Below, piece by piece: positions 25,878 through 36,025 of a stretch of DNA of 64,000 nt (position 1 is the first letter of the stretch; every line of letters begins with the position of its first letter). The stretch comes from JAILLW01 sp045629045. Lineage in GTDB: Bacteria; Bacillota; Clostridia; Lachnospirales; Lachnospiraceae. A model generated the notes under the pieces. It did not search any database. It was not told where the DNA came from and was given only the letters and a program-made list of their open reading frames with translations. The stretch covers positions 62,001 through 126,000 of the forward strand of contig JAZQQM010000036.1 of assembly GCA_045629045.1 (NCBI GenBank), read 5' to 3'. Made by a program: the position numbers and the translations under genes.

Positions 25878-28800
25878 CTAGCTTATAAAATCAAACAGAG
25901 AAATCTGGTTGGATTCCGGAATATCCGAAAGAATACCGAGTCTTACCATAGTTTCGATAATTGTACCCGAAACATGTGTCCTGTCCCTAAAATCATCACG
26001 GGACGTGAATTCACCGCACTTGGCCGCTTCCACAATAGAATCCGCAGCCGTTTCGGCAACACCGGCAATTGCGGTAAATGAAGGCATAATCTTATCTCCT
26101 ATAATCTGGAAACGTCTGGCAGATGCTTTATATACGTCAATAGGCATAAATTCAAATCCCCTCGCATACATTTCCTGCACAATATGAAGGTCTCTTAATA
26201 AAGATTTTTCAGTTGCCGAAGGCTTTTCTATTTTTTTAAGTTCTTCAATATATCCGGCAACCGGTCCGGGACCCATACACATTTTTTCATAATCAAAGGC
26301 CTTCGCTCTTATTGAGAAGAATGAGGCATAATAAGCAAGAGGATAATTAATCTTAAACCATCCTACTCTCCAGCCCATCATAACGTATGCGGCAGCATGC
26401 GCCTTAGGGAACATATATTTAATCTTCTCGCAGGACTCTATGTACCAGTCCGGCACATTATGAGCCAGCAGATCTTCCTTCCATTCTGCCCATTCCTTGC
26501 ACTTGCCTCCTGCTACCTTACCTTTACGAACAGCCTCCATAATCTTAAATGACTTGGACGGGTCTATTCCCTGAGAAATAAGATAAATCATAATATCATC
26601 TCGACAGCATATACAATGGGCAAGGTCAGCCTTACCTTCTTTAATAATTGTTTCGGCATTTCCAAGCCATACGTCCGTACCGTGACCCAGTCCGGAAATT
26701 CTTATTAAATCCGAAAGGGTCTGAGGCTTTGTGGTCATAAGCATCTCAATGACGAATGCGGTTCCGAATTCCGGAATACCGAGGGAACCTGTTTTCGTAC
26801 CGTCAATATCGGAAGGTTTAATCCCAAGAGCATCCGTATTCTGGAACAGGGACATAACCTTTTTATCATCAAGAGGTATTTCCGTAGGTTCAACTCCCGT
26901 TAAGTCCTGAAGCATTCTTATCATTGTGGGATCATCATGTCCCAATATATCAAGTTTAAGAAGATTATGGTCAATTGAGTGATAATCAAAGTGTGTTGTT
27001 ATTATCGACTCATCCTTCGGCGGATGCTGAACCGGTGTAAAGGAGTTAATATCCTCACCGTTGGGAAGAACAATAATTCCTCCCGGATGCTGACCTGTTC
27101 CCTGACGAACACCCATGCATCCCATAGCAATTCGTTCCATTTCACACTTACGTTTGTCGGCTTCATGGTCCTTGTAGTAATTCTTAACATATCCGTAAGC
27201 CGTCTTGTCCGCAAGACCTGTAACGGTGCCTGCTCTGAAGGTCTGACCTGCACCGAAAATAACTTCCGTATACTTGTGAGCCTTTGACTGATATTCCGAA
27301 GAAAAGTTAAGGTCAATATCAGGCTCTTTATCACCTTCAAATCCAAGGAAGGTCTCAAAAGGAATATCAAAGCCGTCTTTAACAAGCACCTCTCCGCACA
27401 CGGGACATACCGCATCCGGCAAGTCGCATCCGGCATTTCCCACATAGGCTTTGACCGTTTCGGAATCAAAATCAACATAGTGACACTTGGGACATCTGTA
27501 GTGTGCCGAAAGTGAATTAACCTCCGTAATACCTGCCATAAATGCCGCAAGCGAAGATCCCACCGAGCCACGTGAACCTACAAGATAACCGTCCTCAACC
27601 GACTTCCATACCAGTTTTTGAGCAATAATATACATAACGGCATACCCGTTACCTATAATTGAATCCAGTTCTTTCTTAAGACGTGACTCAACTATTTCCG
27701 GCAGAGTTTCGCCATATAATTCATGGGCCTTGTCATAACAAATACGTCGTAGCGTCTCATCCGAATTGGGAATAACCGGCGGACACTTATCAGGGCGGAC
27801 GGGACTCATAACATCAATCATATCTGCTATCTTAACCGTATTGGTAATAACTACCTCTTCAGCCTTCTTGGCTCCCAGATACTCGAATTCATGAAGCATT
27901 TCTTCCGTTGTACGCAAATACAAAGGCGCCTGATCATCAGCATCCTTAAAGCCTTTACCGGCCATAATAATTCTGCGGTACACTTCATCCTCCGGATTAA
28001 GGAAGTGAACGTCGCATGTTGCGACAACAGGTTTATTGGCTTCTTCACCCAGATTAACTATCATCTTATTAATTTCGATGATATCGTCCATGCTGTTAAC
28101 CATATGATTCTTTTCATCGGCTATCATGAACTTGTTGTTACCAAGAGGCTGTATTTCAAGATAGTCATAAAAATCTACTATATTTGAAATCTTGTCCATA
28201 GGTGCTTCATCAAGAATCGCCTGGTACAATTCACCCTGTTCGCATGCGCTGCCTATGATAATACCTTCACGATACTTATTAATAAGGCTCTTGGGCATAC
28301 GGGGTCTTCCCATGAAATAATCAATAAAAGACTGGGAAACAAGGCGATAAAGATTCTCTCTTCCCGTATTGTTCTTGGCAAGAAGAATAACGTGATAATA
28401 AGGCTTATGCTTAATTATCTCCGGTGATGTTTTACATATATCATTTATTTTAGTCAGATTATCTATATCTTTGGACGTTAAGAGTTTTAACATACGTACA
28501 AAGATATGAGCCGTTGCTTCGGCATCATCAACAGCTCTGTGATGTGTATTAAGAACCACATTAAGTTTTTTGCACAGGGCATCAAGGGTATGCTTACGCA
28601 TATCCGTAAACAGAACTCTTGCGATTCCCACAGTATCCACAGAGGTGTATTCAAAAGGTATGCCCAGATTTTTGCAATTCTCGTTAATAAATCCCGTATC
28701 AAAAGCTGCATTATGTGCAACAAGTATTGCTCCCTCACAGAATTTAACGAACTCGGGCATTATTTCATCAATAGGCTTTGCATCCTTTACCATTGCATCG

Positions 28801-30440
28801 GTAATTGTGGTAAGCCTGGTTATTTCATAAGGAATAGGCACCTTTGGATTAACAAAGGTAGAATATCTGTCAACAATTTCACCATTAACGACTTTGACCG
28901 CACCTATCTCAATTATTCTGTTTTTGACAGAACTAAAGCCGGTTGTTTCCAGGTCAAAAACGACATAGGTGTCATTAAATCCCTGGCCTTTATCATTTAC
29001 GACAGTCTCCTGAAGGTCATCAACCAGATATCCCTCACAGCCGTATATTATCTTAAAGAAGTCCTGCTTATCAGGGTTCTTACCTTCTTCCTTCATCTTG
29101 GAAGAAGCATCCTTCCAAAGGTCTTCCCAAGTGTGATTGGCATCCGGAAAAGCATGTACAACACCGTGGTCGGTAATGGCAATCGCAGGATGTCCCCACT
29201 TATATGCAGTCTTAACTATATCCTTTGTTTCGGATATTCCGTCCATATCGGACATCTTGGTATGACAATGGAGTTCAACTCTCTTAAGAGGATAATTATC
29301 TTTACGGGGAACCCTGGTGTCTTCACCCTTCTTAATTCCCCAGATTCTGCCTATGGACAATTCCTCGTCAAAGGTATCATAAGTAACAGGTGCCTTCATT
29401 TTAATGAAGCTTCCGACTTTAAGTTTGCCGTGAATTTCATCAACCTGTTCATTTGGAACGAATATCTTGAATCTTATGGTATCCGTAAAATCAGTAATAT
29501 CAAAAATCAGCATGGTTCGTAAACCGTCACGCAGTTCTCTCGGTTCGGCTTCTGCCGAAATCTGACCGTTTACAAAGATATCCGTACTGGTGGCAGCAAC
29601 AACCGTATTAAGCGGTGTTGCATCAAAATCTTCAAAATCTCTTCCGTACAAAACATCGGGATTGTCGGAAACAAATCGTTCTTTTTTTTGGTATTTATTG
29701 TCTTCTTTCTTTCCTTTATGTTTACCTTCAAGAGATAGTCCCGTCTTTCTTGCAGGTGCCTTGGGCGTATTCTCTGACTTCTCAGGAGAATCCTTAACTT
29801 CTTCTGCTGCTTTTGAAGGAACATTCTCGCCTGTCACTTCATCATCAGGTTTATCCTGTTTTGCGGTATCTGCCTCCCGGGGCAGCTCAGGTTCAGTATA
29901 CTCATGCACAATTTCCAAAGGTTTTTCTTTCTTTACAGGTTTCGTAAACGAGTATGTAATATTAACCTTTACTCCGCATCTTTCGGTAAATATTTTCTCA
30001 AGAATTCTGGTAAGTTCATCTTTTCGCAGTTCCAAAAAACCGGTATCTTCAATATCCAAATGCATTGTATCGGCATCGGTAAAGCTGATAGCTGCATTCT
30101 CAAAAAGTGTCTTGTCAAAGATGCTGCAATTACCGATTTCAAGCATAATGCTGTCTTTGTATGCATCATACAAAGATTCCGCCGTATACATATCAGACAG
30201 GTTAAAGGATTCATACACTTTGACCTTGCCCTGACCTTTAATGAAAAGGCTCTTACGAAGTAATTTTTCGACCTTGTATATTGATGCTTTGGGAATCAAA
30301 TGATCTGATTTTATATAAACGCGAACAAAGTCTCTGCTTTTAGTGGCAGAGACCCTGATTACTGTTACATTGTCGAACAGTTCAATGTTACGTTTATCAA
30401 GATCGAGGGTTTTGAATACCTCAAGAAATTGCTTTTCCAT
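25878..30440 (-). CDS. polC: DNA polymerase III alpha subunit, PolC type
   Basis: 1520 residues, the replicative polymerase of low-GC Gram-positives. In order: an N-terminal clamp-loader-binding region, a charged linker (~175-260), an OB-fold, the first PHP half ('ELHCHTKMSDMDG', near 390), an embedded DnaQ-like 3'-5' exonuclease ('VVFDLETTGFSS', near 495), the rest of PHP, a zinc finger region ('CPKCHYVDF', 'CPVCGEV') and the polymerase core ('EPDIDLNFSSEYQ', 'TGQHPGGIIVLP'). It ends 'ISLFDFIS', where 'QISLFDF' resembles the beta-clamp-binding consensus QLSLF. It starts 5 bases after the ispG stop. No clear terminator follows. Confidence 0.98.
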   Translation of the reverse strand: MEKQFLEVFKTLDLDKRNIELFDNVTVIRVSATKSRDFVRVYIKSDHLIPKASIYKVEKLLRKSLFIKGQGKVKVYESFNLSDMYTAESLYDAYKDSIMLEIGNCSIFDKTLFENAAISFTDADTMHLDIEDTGFLELRKDELTRILEKIFTERCGVKVNITYSFTKPVKKEKPLEIVHEYTEPELPREADTAKQDKPDDEVTGENVPSKAAEEVKDSPEKSENTPKAPARKTGLSLEGKHKGKKEDNKYQKKERFVSDNPDVLYGRDFEDFDATPLNTVVAATSTDIFVNGQISAEAEPRELRDGLRTMLIFDITDFTDTIRFKIFVPNEQVDEIHGKLKVGSFIKMKAPVTYDTFDEELSIGRIWGIKKGEDTRVPRKDNYPLKRVELHCHTKMSDMDGISETKDIVKTAYKWGHPAIAITDHGVVHAFPDANHTWEDLWKDASSKMKEEGKNPDKQDFFKIIYGCEGYLVDDLQETVVNDKGQGFNDTYVVFDLETTGFSSVKNRIIEIGAVKVVNGEIVDRYSTFVNPKVPIPYEITRLTTITDAMVKDAKPIDEIMPEFVKFCEGAILVAHNAAFDTGFINENCKNLGIPFEYTSVDTVGIARVLFTDMRKHTLDALCKKLNVVLNTHHRAVDDAEATAHIFVRMLKLLTSKDIDNLTKINDICKTSPEIIKHKPYYHVILLAKNNTGRENLYRLVSQSFIDYFMGRPRMPKSLINKYREGIIIGSACEQGELYQAILDEAPMDKISNIVDFYDYLEIQPLGNNKFMIADEKNHMVNSMDDIIEINKMIVNLGEEANKPVVATCDVHFLNPEDEVYRRIIMAGKGFKDADDQAPLYLRTTEEMLHEFEYLGAKKAEEVVITNTVKIADMIDVMSPVRPDKCPPVIPNSDETLRRICYDKAHELYGETLPEIVESRLKKELDSIIGNGYAVMYIIAQKLVWKSVEDGYLVGSRGSVGSSLAAFMAGITEVNSLSAHYRCPKCHYVDFDSETVKAYVGNAGCDLPDAVCPVCGEVLVKDGFDIPFETFLGFEGDKEPDIDLNFSSEYQSKAHKYTEVIFGAGQTFRAGTVTGLADKTAYGYVKNYYKDHEADKRKCEMERIAMGCMGVRQGTGQHPGGIIVLPNGEDINSFTPVQHPPKDESIITTHFDYHSIDHNLLKLDILGHDDPTMIRMLQDLTGVEPTEIPLDDKKVMSLFQNTDALGIKPSDIDGTKTGSLGIPEFGTAFVIEMLMTTKPQTLSDLIRISGLGHGTDVWLGNAETIIKEGKADLAHCICCRDDIMIYLISQGIDPSKSFKIMEAVRKGKVAGGKCKEWAEWKEDLLAHNVPDWYIESCEKIKYMFPKAHAAAYVMMGWRVGWFKINYPLAYYASFFSIRAKAFDYEKMCMGPGPVAGYIEELKKIEKPSATEKSLLRDLHIVQEMYARGFEFMPIDVYKASARRFQIIGDKIMPSFTAIAGVAETAADSIVEAAKCGEFTSRDDFRDRTHVSGTIIETMVRLGILSDIPESNQISLFDFIS

Positions 30441-30445
30441 TAATA

Positions 30446-31498
30446 CTATTTCCAGTTATCAAGTTCATATTTAAGTGTGCTAAGAAGCTCATCTTCGGGA
30501 ACCTTTTTGATTATCTGTCCCTTTTTAATAAGCAGGCCTTCACCTATGCCGCCGGCAATTCCTATATCAGCTTCCTTAGCTTCGCCGGGGCCGTTAACGG
30601 CACATCCCATAACGGCAACTTTAATATCAAGGTCATAGCCTGCAACCATGTTTTCAACCCTGTTTGCAAGACCTATAAGGTCTATCTTGGTTCTTCCGCA
30701 CGTAGGACATGAAACCACTTCGATTCCGCCCTTTTTAAGTCCCAGTGTTCTAAGAATCAGCTTACCCGTCTTAATCTCTTCGACAGGGTCACCTGTCAAA
30801 GATACTCTTATGGTATCGCCTATACCCTGATTCAATATAAGTCCCAAACCAATAGAGGACTTTACATTACCGCTAAACAGCGTTCCTGCCTCTGTAATTC
30901 CCACATGAAGCGGATAATTGGTCTTCTTTGCCAAAAGTTCATGGGCATTAACGCACATAAGAACATCCGAAGATTTAATAGAAATGACAATGTTGTCATA
31001 TCCGGCTCTTTCTATCATGTTCACCTTATCAAGTGCACTTTCAACTATTCCCTGAGCCGTTACTCCCTTATACTTTTCAACAAGTTCTCTTTCAAGGGAC
31101 CCCGAATTAACACCTACACGAATAGGTACGTTTCTTTCTTTGGCCGCCTTTACAACCTCACGAAGTTTCTCCTCACCGCCTATGTTTCCGGGATTGATTC
31201 TTATCTTGTCAGCTCCGTTTTCGATAGCGGCTACGGCCATTTTATAATCAAAATGAATGTCGCCGACCAGAGGAATATGAATCTGTTTCTTAATTTCTGC
31301 TATAGCCCTTGCAGCCTCCTCATTGGGAACCGTACATCTTATTATGTCACAGCCTGCTTCTTCCAGTCGCAGAATCTGAGCAACCGTTGCCTCAACATCT
31401 TCTGTTCTTGTATTGGTCATAGACTGAATAAGAATTGGATTTCCTCCGCCTATTACTCTGTCACCTATCTTAATAACTTTAGTATTGTCTCTATACAT
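30446..31498 (-). CDS. ispG: 4-hydroxy-3-methylbut-2-enyl diphosphate synthase (IspG)
   Basis: 350 residues, the [4Fe-4S] enzyme of the MEP isoprenoid pathway that makes HMBPP from MEcPP. The family opening 'VKIGDRVIGGGNPILIQSMTNT' is present, and the cluster ligands are in 'VVSCPTCGRTKIDL' and 'AVMGCAVNGPGEAKEADIG'. In the same neighbourhood, dxr is the first committed step of the pathway. A promoter (31535-31564) and a 14-bp palindrome lie upstream. AAGGAAG is the SD. Confidence 0.97.
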   Translation of the reverse strand: MYRDNTKVIKIGDRVIGGGNPILIQSMTNTRTEDVEATVAQILRLEEAGCDIIRCTVPNEEAARAIAEIKKQIHIPLVGDIHFDYKMAVAAIENGADKIRINPGNIGGEEKLREVVKAAKERNVPIRVGVNSGSLERELVEKYKGVTAQGIVESALDKVNMIERAGYDNIVISIKSSDVLMCVNAHELLAKKTNYPLHVGITEAGTLFSGNVKSSIGLGLILNQGIGDTIRVSLTGDPVEEIKTGKLILRTLGLKKGGIEVVSCPTCGRTKIDLIGLANRVENMVAGYDLDIKVAVMGCAVNGPGEAKEADIGIAGGIGEGLLIKKGQIIKKVPEDELLSTLKYELDNWK

Positions 31499-31510
31499 AG
31501 TTAAACTTCC

Positions 31511-31564
31511 TTAATCATGATTAATCTTCCTATGATTATACTATATATAGGTTCTTTTGTGTAA
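31511..31564 (-). promoter_or_regulatory. Promoter and palindrome upstream of ispG-polC
   Basis: On the minus strand TTACAC (31559-31564) and TATAAT (31535-31540) are separated by 18 bases. A perfect 14-bp palindrome TTAATCATGATTAA occupies 31511-31524, between the expected transcription start and the SD. Confidence 0.55.
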
Positions 31565-31565
31565 G

Positions 31566-32906
31566 CTAATCGATTGCACCCGACACATTAAATGTTCTGG
31601 AAACATATTTATGACCGTTCTTTCCCGTTGCTATAATTCTGATAGATACATCCTCATTCGGAATAGAATCTCCGGGAATTTCAAGCCGCACCTTATCTTC
31701 TACTTTATAAACCGCGTCATTCTTAAGAAGCATCTTCCTTTCATTCGTATCGCACAAATCTACCCACAATTCCTTAGATTCTTCTGTCTGTTTCCAATCA
31801 TCATAAGAAATATTTTCATCGGCATATGCTGTCGTTTTCCCCAAAATTCCCAGGGACAGTCCCCCAAGCAACCCAAGAGTAAAAAATAGGGCCAATAACA
31901 ATCCGTTACTTTTCTTTTGTGTCAGTAGTATTGATTTGACAATTTTAATCTTCCCGTCATCTTTGGACTTAAGCAAAATAACATGAACCACAACCGCTCC
32001 CATGGCGCATATCAAGGGAATATAAAGGAAAGGAAACGGAATATCCTCTTTATTCACACCGTTATACAACGGAATAACTATCGACAAAGCACATAGCAAA
32101 TACGCACTTAAAACAACTGCTTTTTTAATAAAGAAACATATATCTTTTCCGATTACCAGCTTTTTGTAATTTCCAAGGTCTTTCATAAACTCGCCGATAG
32201 TCTGATATCTTTCGGAAGGTTTGTTCCTAATGCAATTCCGAATAACAATTTCTATTCCCTTCGGCGCAATTCTTTCGCTGTTTAATACATCCGAAGAGGG
32301 ATTCAACATATTGTATCCCGTAATCATTTCTCCAAACACTATTCCCAGCGAATAAATGTCTGCACTAAATTCGGCCCTTCTCCCTTTAAATAATTCCGGC
32401 GCGCTGTAACCTTTTGTTCCGCATATAGCTTTACATTCATCGGCTGTGTGTGAACGAAGAAGTACTCCTCCGAAGTCAATCAGCTTAATATGCCCGTCAT
32501 TCTTGATCATAATATTTTCAGGCTTTAAATCTCTGTAGATTACCGAAGGCTTAAGTCCGTGAAGATATTCAAGTATCTGAGCTATTTCACTTATCCATTT
32601 AATTGCAATTCCGAGGGGCACTATTTTATGCATCTTAAGATACTCCCGCAAGGTCATCCCCTCAACATATTCCATAAACAGATATTTATCATCACTGTTT
32701 TCACGATAATCATAAATAATCGGAAGACCTTTATGCTGCAAGTCCTTAAGTGTATTTACTTCCGTATCGGTCCCTATGGCAGATGTATATTTTTTGACAG
32801 CGCGAAGCTTGTTAAGATGCATATCACGTACCAGATAAACATCCGAAAATCCGCCGTTTCCTATAGGCCGTAACACTTCATATTTACCGAACAAAACACC
32901 TTCCAT
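31566..32906 (-). CDS. Membrane serine/threonine protein kinase (PknB-like, no PASTA)
   Basis: 446 residues. The ATG at 32906 ('MEGVLFGKYEVLRPIG') follows AAAGGAGG; the longer upstream reading frame runs into the phosphatase gene. The kinase domain has a Gly-rich loop 'IGNGGFSDVY', Lys in 'RAVKKY', catalytic 'YRDLKPENIM' (near 125), DFG ('LIDFGG') and APE ('YSAPELF'). Three hydrophobic segments (about 265-375) follow, then a short extracytoplasmic domain of ~75 residues. There are no PASTA repeats, unlike PknB/Stk1 of cell-wall control. The cognate PP2C gene lies 13 bases upstream. Confidence 0.92.
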   Translation of the reverse strand: MEGVLFGKYEVLRPIGNGGFSDVYLVRDMHLNKLRAVKKYTSAIGTDTEVNTLKDLQHKGLPIIYDYRENSDDKYLFMEYVEGMTLREYLKMHKIVPLGIAIKWISEIAQILEYLHGLKPSVIYRDLKPENIMIKNDGHIKLIDFGGVLLRSHTADECKAICGTKGYSAPELFKGRRAEFSADIYSLGIVFGEMITGYNMLNPSSDVLNSERIAPKGIEIVIRNCIRNKPSERYQTIGEFMKDLGNYKKLVIGKDICFFIKKAVVLSAYLLCALSIVIPLYNGVNKEDIPFPFLYIPLICAMGAVVVHVILLKSKDDGKIKIVKSILLTQKKSNGLLLALFFTLGLLGGLSLGILGKTTAYADENISYDDWKQTEESKELWVDLCDTNERKMLLKNDAVYKVEDKVRLEIPGDSIPNEDVSIRIIATGKNGHKYVSRTFNVSGAID

Positions 32907-32919
32907 ATAATCCTCCTTT

Positions 32920-33621
32920 CTAGTAACAACAAATATATACCGCCGATGCATTATCGGTTTGTTTCTTTGATATGAGTTCACCCATTTGTCTTAGGCGTTT
33001 TTCTGCCATTGCCGTGCCATTCATCTTAAGGGGATTCCAAAATCCCGGGGCCTTTTGCATATCTTTGTAAAATCCGTCTGTTGCCACCAAAAATCCTACC
33101 TTCCCGGAAATTTTGCCATATCCGATATCAGGTTCCATATATCCGAAGCTTCCTATGCACCGATTCACGCCGCCGCTTTCGGTAATGTGTTTTTGGGTCA
33201 TCTGTATAACGGAATTTCTCGTGCACTTATAGATAGCAGAATCTCCCAACTGTACAAAAATATACTTATTCCGATAAATCAAAATGAGCGATAATGTGCT
33301 GCCGAGCATAATATGCTTATCCTCCGCATATGTACGAAGTTCACTGTTAATCTCATATAGACAATGTTTAAGGCATCTTATTATCCTTCTTCCTGATTTT
33401 TTATGAACAATCAATCCAATAAGTTCATCTCCGAAGCAGCGGTTTAATTCTTCAAGAATATAACCTGAAGCCACCTCACCTTCACTTAGGCCTCCGATTC
33501 CGTCAGCTACCGCTGCCATAATTACGGAACCTACAGAGGTGTCAACCTGCGCAATCAACAAAGAGTCTTCGTTCACCTCCCTTTTTCCGATATCCCAATA
33601 TTCACTTGCAAATAACTTCAC
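32920..33621 (-). CDS. PP2C-type serine/threonine phosphatase
   Basis: 233 residues. The metal-binding motifs of bacterial PP2C are visible: 'NEDSLLI', 'VADGIGGLSEGEVAS', 'LGDSAIY' and 'VATDGFYK'. It presumably reverses phosphorylation by the adjacent kinase. The start is GTG at 33621, preceded by AGGAGGG. A hairpin in the leader (33673-33686) has a near copy upstream of the secretion operon at 55463. The location between rseP and ispG-polC is unusual for this gene block. Confidence 0.88.
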   Translation of the reverse strand: MKLFASEYWDIGKREVNEDSLLIAQVDTSVGSVIMAAVADGIGGLSEGEVASGYILEELNRCFGDELIGLIVHKKSGRRIIRCLKHCLYEINSELRTYAEDKHIMLGSTLSLILIYRNKYIFVQLGDSAIYKCTRNSVIQMTQKHITESGGVNRCIGSFGYMEPDIGYGKISGKVGFLVATDGFYKDMQKAPGFWNPLKMNGTAMAEKRLRQMGELISKKQTDNASAVYICCY

Positions 33622-33672
33622 TATGCCCTCCTGAAAATAAAAAATAAACTAAATCCATAAATTTGAAAATCT

Positions 33673-33686
33673 GCGCTGAACCGCGC
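33673..33686 (-). promoter_or_regulatory. Leader hairpin shared with the secretion operon (copy A)
   Basis: Minus strand: GCGC-GGTTCA-GCGC, 51 bases before the phosphatase GTG. Copy B (55463-55476) reads GCTC-GGTTCA-GAGC: identical loop, one compensatory base-pair change in the stem. Confidence 0.4.
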
Positions 33687-33735
33687 CAAAAGAATAAATC
33701 TTAAGAAGTAAGACCGAGTATATACTATATAAAAA

Positions 33736-33786
33736 CAAAAATCCATAGGCTAATTCCAACTTTGGTAAAATTGCCTACGGATTTTT
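33736..33786 (-). terminator. Terminator after rseP
   Basis: Inverted repeat with outer arms AAATCCGTAGGC / GCCTATGGATTT, one mismatch, and T-rich sequence after it on the minus strand. It lies directly after the rseP stop. Confidence 0.8.
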
Positions 33787-33801
33787 AAATATTATCATTA
33801 T

Positions 33802-34854
33802 TTAGCGAAAAAATTTCGTTATATCGTTAAAAAGTACAAATACAACTAATGCAAAAAGTAGCGCCATGCCCGCTAAATTAACGTATCCTTCCTTTTCGGG
33901 CGGTATGGGCTTTCTCCTTATTGCTTCTATTATCAAGAACAATAATCTTCCGCCGTCAAGACCCGGAATGGGAAGTACATTCATAACAGCCAGATTAGCC
34001 GAAAGCAGCATGGTAAGATTTATCATGGTAATAAGTACTGACATAAAGCCGTATTCTTTGGAAGATTCATAGCTTTCATCAACTATCTTGACAATGCCTA
34101 CGGGACCTGCCAAATCGTCTTTACCAAGTTGTCCTTTAATCAGCATTCTTAAGCTGTCAACGGTAGCTCTCAATATATATTCCACATTATATGCGCCGTA
34201 TTTTAATGTTGAAAGTCCCTTACACTCCAAATATCTGCCGTTTACGATGCCTATATAATATCTTTGATCTTCCTCATCATACTTGGGGACAATCGTAACA
34301 GTATACTTGGTATTATCACGCATATATGTAAGCTTCATGGGATCACCTTCCGAATAGAAGGAAGTAAAAGACACCTCCTCCGAAAGATGAATGGAATGAC
34401 CGTTAATCTTACAGATTATATCCCCCGGCATCAATCCTGCTTCCTCGGCTGCGGAGTCTTCTATAACCTCACGAATTTCGGGAACGGAAACTCCGATACT
34501 GGCGCATGATATTATACCCATAATATATGCCAATATAACGCTGAATACGGGTCCCGCCAATGTCGTGGCAAAACGCGCCCACACAGAAGCCTTCAGAAAT
34601 GAGCCTTCCTTTTCAACACCCTTCTCGTCTTCCAATAGGTCAAGTCCCGCAAAAGCACAGGCACCTCCAAAAGGCAACAGGCGAATTGAGAACTCGGTTC
34701 CGTCCTTGGTCCAATGAAAAAGCTTAGGTCCGACACCGATAAAAAACTCTTCGGCATGAATTCCGTTACGCTTTCCTATGATATAATGGCCAAATTCATG
34801 TGCCACAACCAGCAGACAAAATATAATTAAAAATATAATAATCGAAACTATCAT
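33802..34854 (-). CDS. rseP: Site-2 intramembrane metalloprotease RseP
   Basis: 350 residues. The zinc site is HEFGH ('VVAHEFGHYIIGKRNG') in the first membrane segment, with the third ligand in 'LPIPGLDGGRLLFL'. A central PDZ domain (about 125-200) contains 'EAGLMPGDIICKINGHS'. Four membrane segments are visible. The enzyme performs regulated intramembrane cleavage, in Firmicutes often of anti-sigma factors or signal-peptide remnants. It follows dxr by 7 bases in the conserved frr-uppS-cdsA-dxr-rseP block. Confidence 0.95.
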   Translation of the reverse strand: MIVSIIIFLIIFCLLVVAHEFGHYIIGKRNGIHAEEFFIGVGPKLFHWTKDGTEFSIRLLPFGGACAFAGLDLLEDEKGVEKEGSFLKASVWARFATTLAGPVFSVILAYIMGIISCASIGVSVPEIREVIEDSAAEEAGLMPGDIICKINGHSIHLSEEVSFTSFYSEGDPMKLTYMRDNTKYTVTIVPKYDEEDQRYYIGIVNGRYLECKGLSTLKYGAYNVEYILRATVDSLRMLIKGQLGKDDLAGPVGIVKIVDESYESSKEYGFMSVLITMINLTMLLSANLAVMNVLPIPGLDGGRLLFLIIEAIRRKPIPPEKEGYVNLAGMALLFALVVFVLFNDITKFFR

Positions 34855-34861
34855 CTATTTC

Positions 34862-36004
34862 CTACCATCTTGATGCAATATGTTCATAGGTTGCTTCTTC
34901 CGTAGCAAGGATTTCCTCCAAAGTAGGATTTGAAATAACCTTATGAGTTTTCATTGCATCTTCAATAATATCGTAAATCTCCAAGAAATGAATCTTTTCA
35001 TTTAGGAATAAAGCCACCGCCTTTTCATTGGCGGCATTATATACCGTCGGCATACTTCCGCCTAAATCCATAGCCTCATATGCCATCTTAAGTCCTTTAA
35101 AAGTATCAATATCCGGCTTTTCAAATGTAATCCTGCCAAGGTCAAAGAAGTCTACCCTTTTTCCTTCCATAGGTCGTCTGTCAGGATAGAACAAAGCATA
35201 TTGTATGGGAAGTTTCATATCCGGCATTCCAAGCTGGGCCATAATTCCTCCGTCCACATATTCAACCATGGAATGAATAATGCTCTGAGGATGAATTACC
35301 ACTTCTATCTGCTCCCTTTCAACGCCAAAGAGCCACTTTGCCTCCATTACCTCAAGTCCCTTATTAACTAAAGAAGCTGAATCTATTGTGATTTTCTGAC
35401 CCATAGACCAGTTGGGGTGTTTAAGCGCATCGTACTTGGTTTTACCCTTAAGTTCATCGATAGTCATACCCCTAAAGGGGCCGCCCGACGCCGTAAGAAG
35501 AATCTTTGATACCCTGCTTTTATTTTCACCGTGCATGGACTGAAAAATCGCACTGTGTTCAGAATCAACCGGCAAAATGGAAACACCCTTTTCCTTCGCA
35601 AGGGGAATAATAATATGACCTGCTGTTACAAGTGTTTCTTTGTTTGCAAGCGCAATTGTTTTTCCTGCGTTAATTGCTGCAATCGTCGGCCTTATTCCGA
35701 TCATACCCACAATTGCGGTAAGCAAAACATCGGCCTCCTTCATAGTGGCCAATTCCAGCATACCATCCATTCCGCTAAGTATCCTGGTGTTTGTATCTGA
35801 CACAAGTGTCATTAATTCTTTTGCTTTTTCTTCATTACCCATGACGGCAATAAGAGGCTTAAATTCTCTTATCTGTTCTTCCATGAGTTTTACATTATTA
35901 CCTGCTGCCAGTCCTACTACCTTAAGGTCCGGATTAGCTCTTACTATTTCAAGTGTCTGGGTTCCTATAGAGCCTGTGGAACCGAGAAGTGCTATATTTT
36001 TCAT
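34862..36004 (-). CDS. dxr: 1-deoxy-D-xylulose 5-phosphate reductoisomerase
   Basis: 380 residues. NADPH-binding N-terminus 'ALLGSTGSIGTQTLEI', the catalytic loop 'LPVDSEHSAIFQSM' and 'LTASGGPFRGM' are typical. It catalyses the first committed step of the MEP pathway, which IspG serves later. It lies between cdsA and rseP, the usual Firmicute order. Confidence 0.97.
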   Translation of the reverse strand: MKNIALLGSTGSIGTQTLEIVRANPDLKVVGLAAGNNVKLMEEQIREFKPLIAVMGNEEKAKELMTLVSDTNTRILSGMDGMLELATMKEADVLLTAIVGMIGIRPTIAAINAGKTIALANKETLVTAGHIIIPLAKEKGVSILPVDSEHSAIFQSMHGENKSRVSKILLTASGGPFRGMTIDELKGKTKYDALKHPNWSMGQKITIDSASLVNKGLEVMEAKWLFGVEREQIEVVIHPQSIIHSMVEYVDGGIMAQLGMPDMKLPIQYALFYPDRRPMEGKRVDFFDLGRITFEKPDIDTFKGLKMAYEAMDLGGSMPTVYNAANEKAVALFLNEKIHFLEIYDIIEDAMKTHKVISNPTLEEILATEEATYEHIASRW

Positions 36005-36025
36005 TCTGTCTCCTGTATAAGTTCA

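Noticed and set aside
28506..29522. 338-codon plus-strand ORF
   Set aside because: It lies fully antisense to polC in a region with conserved polymerase motifs, and its translation shows no domain pattern.
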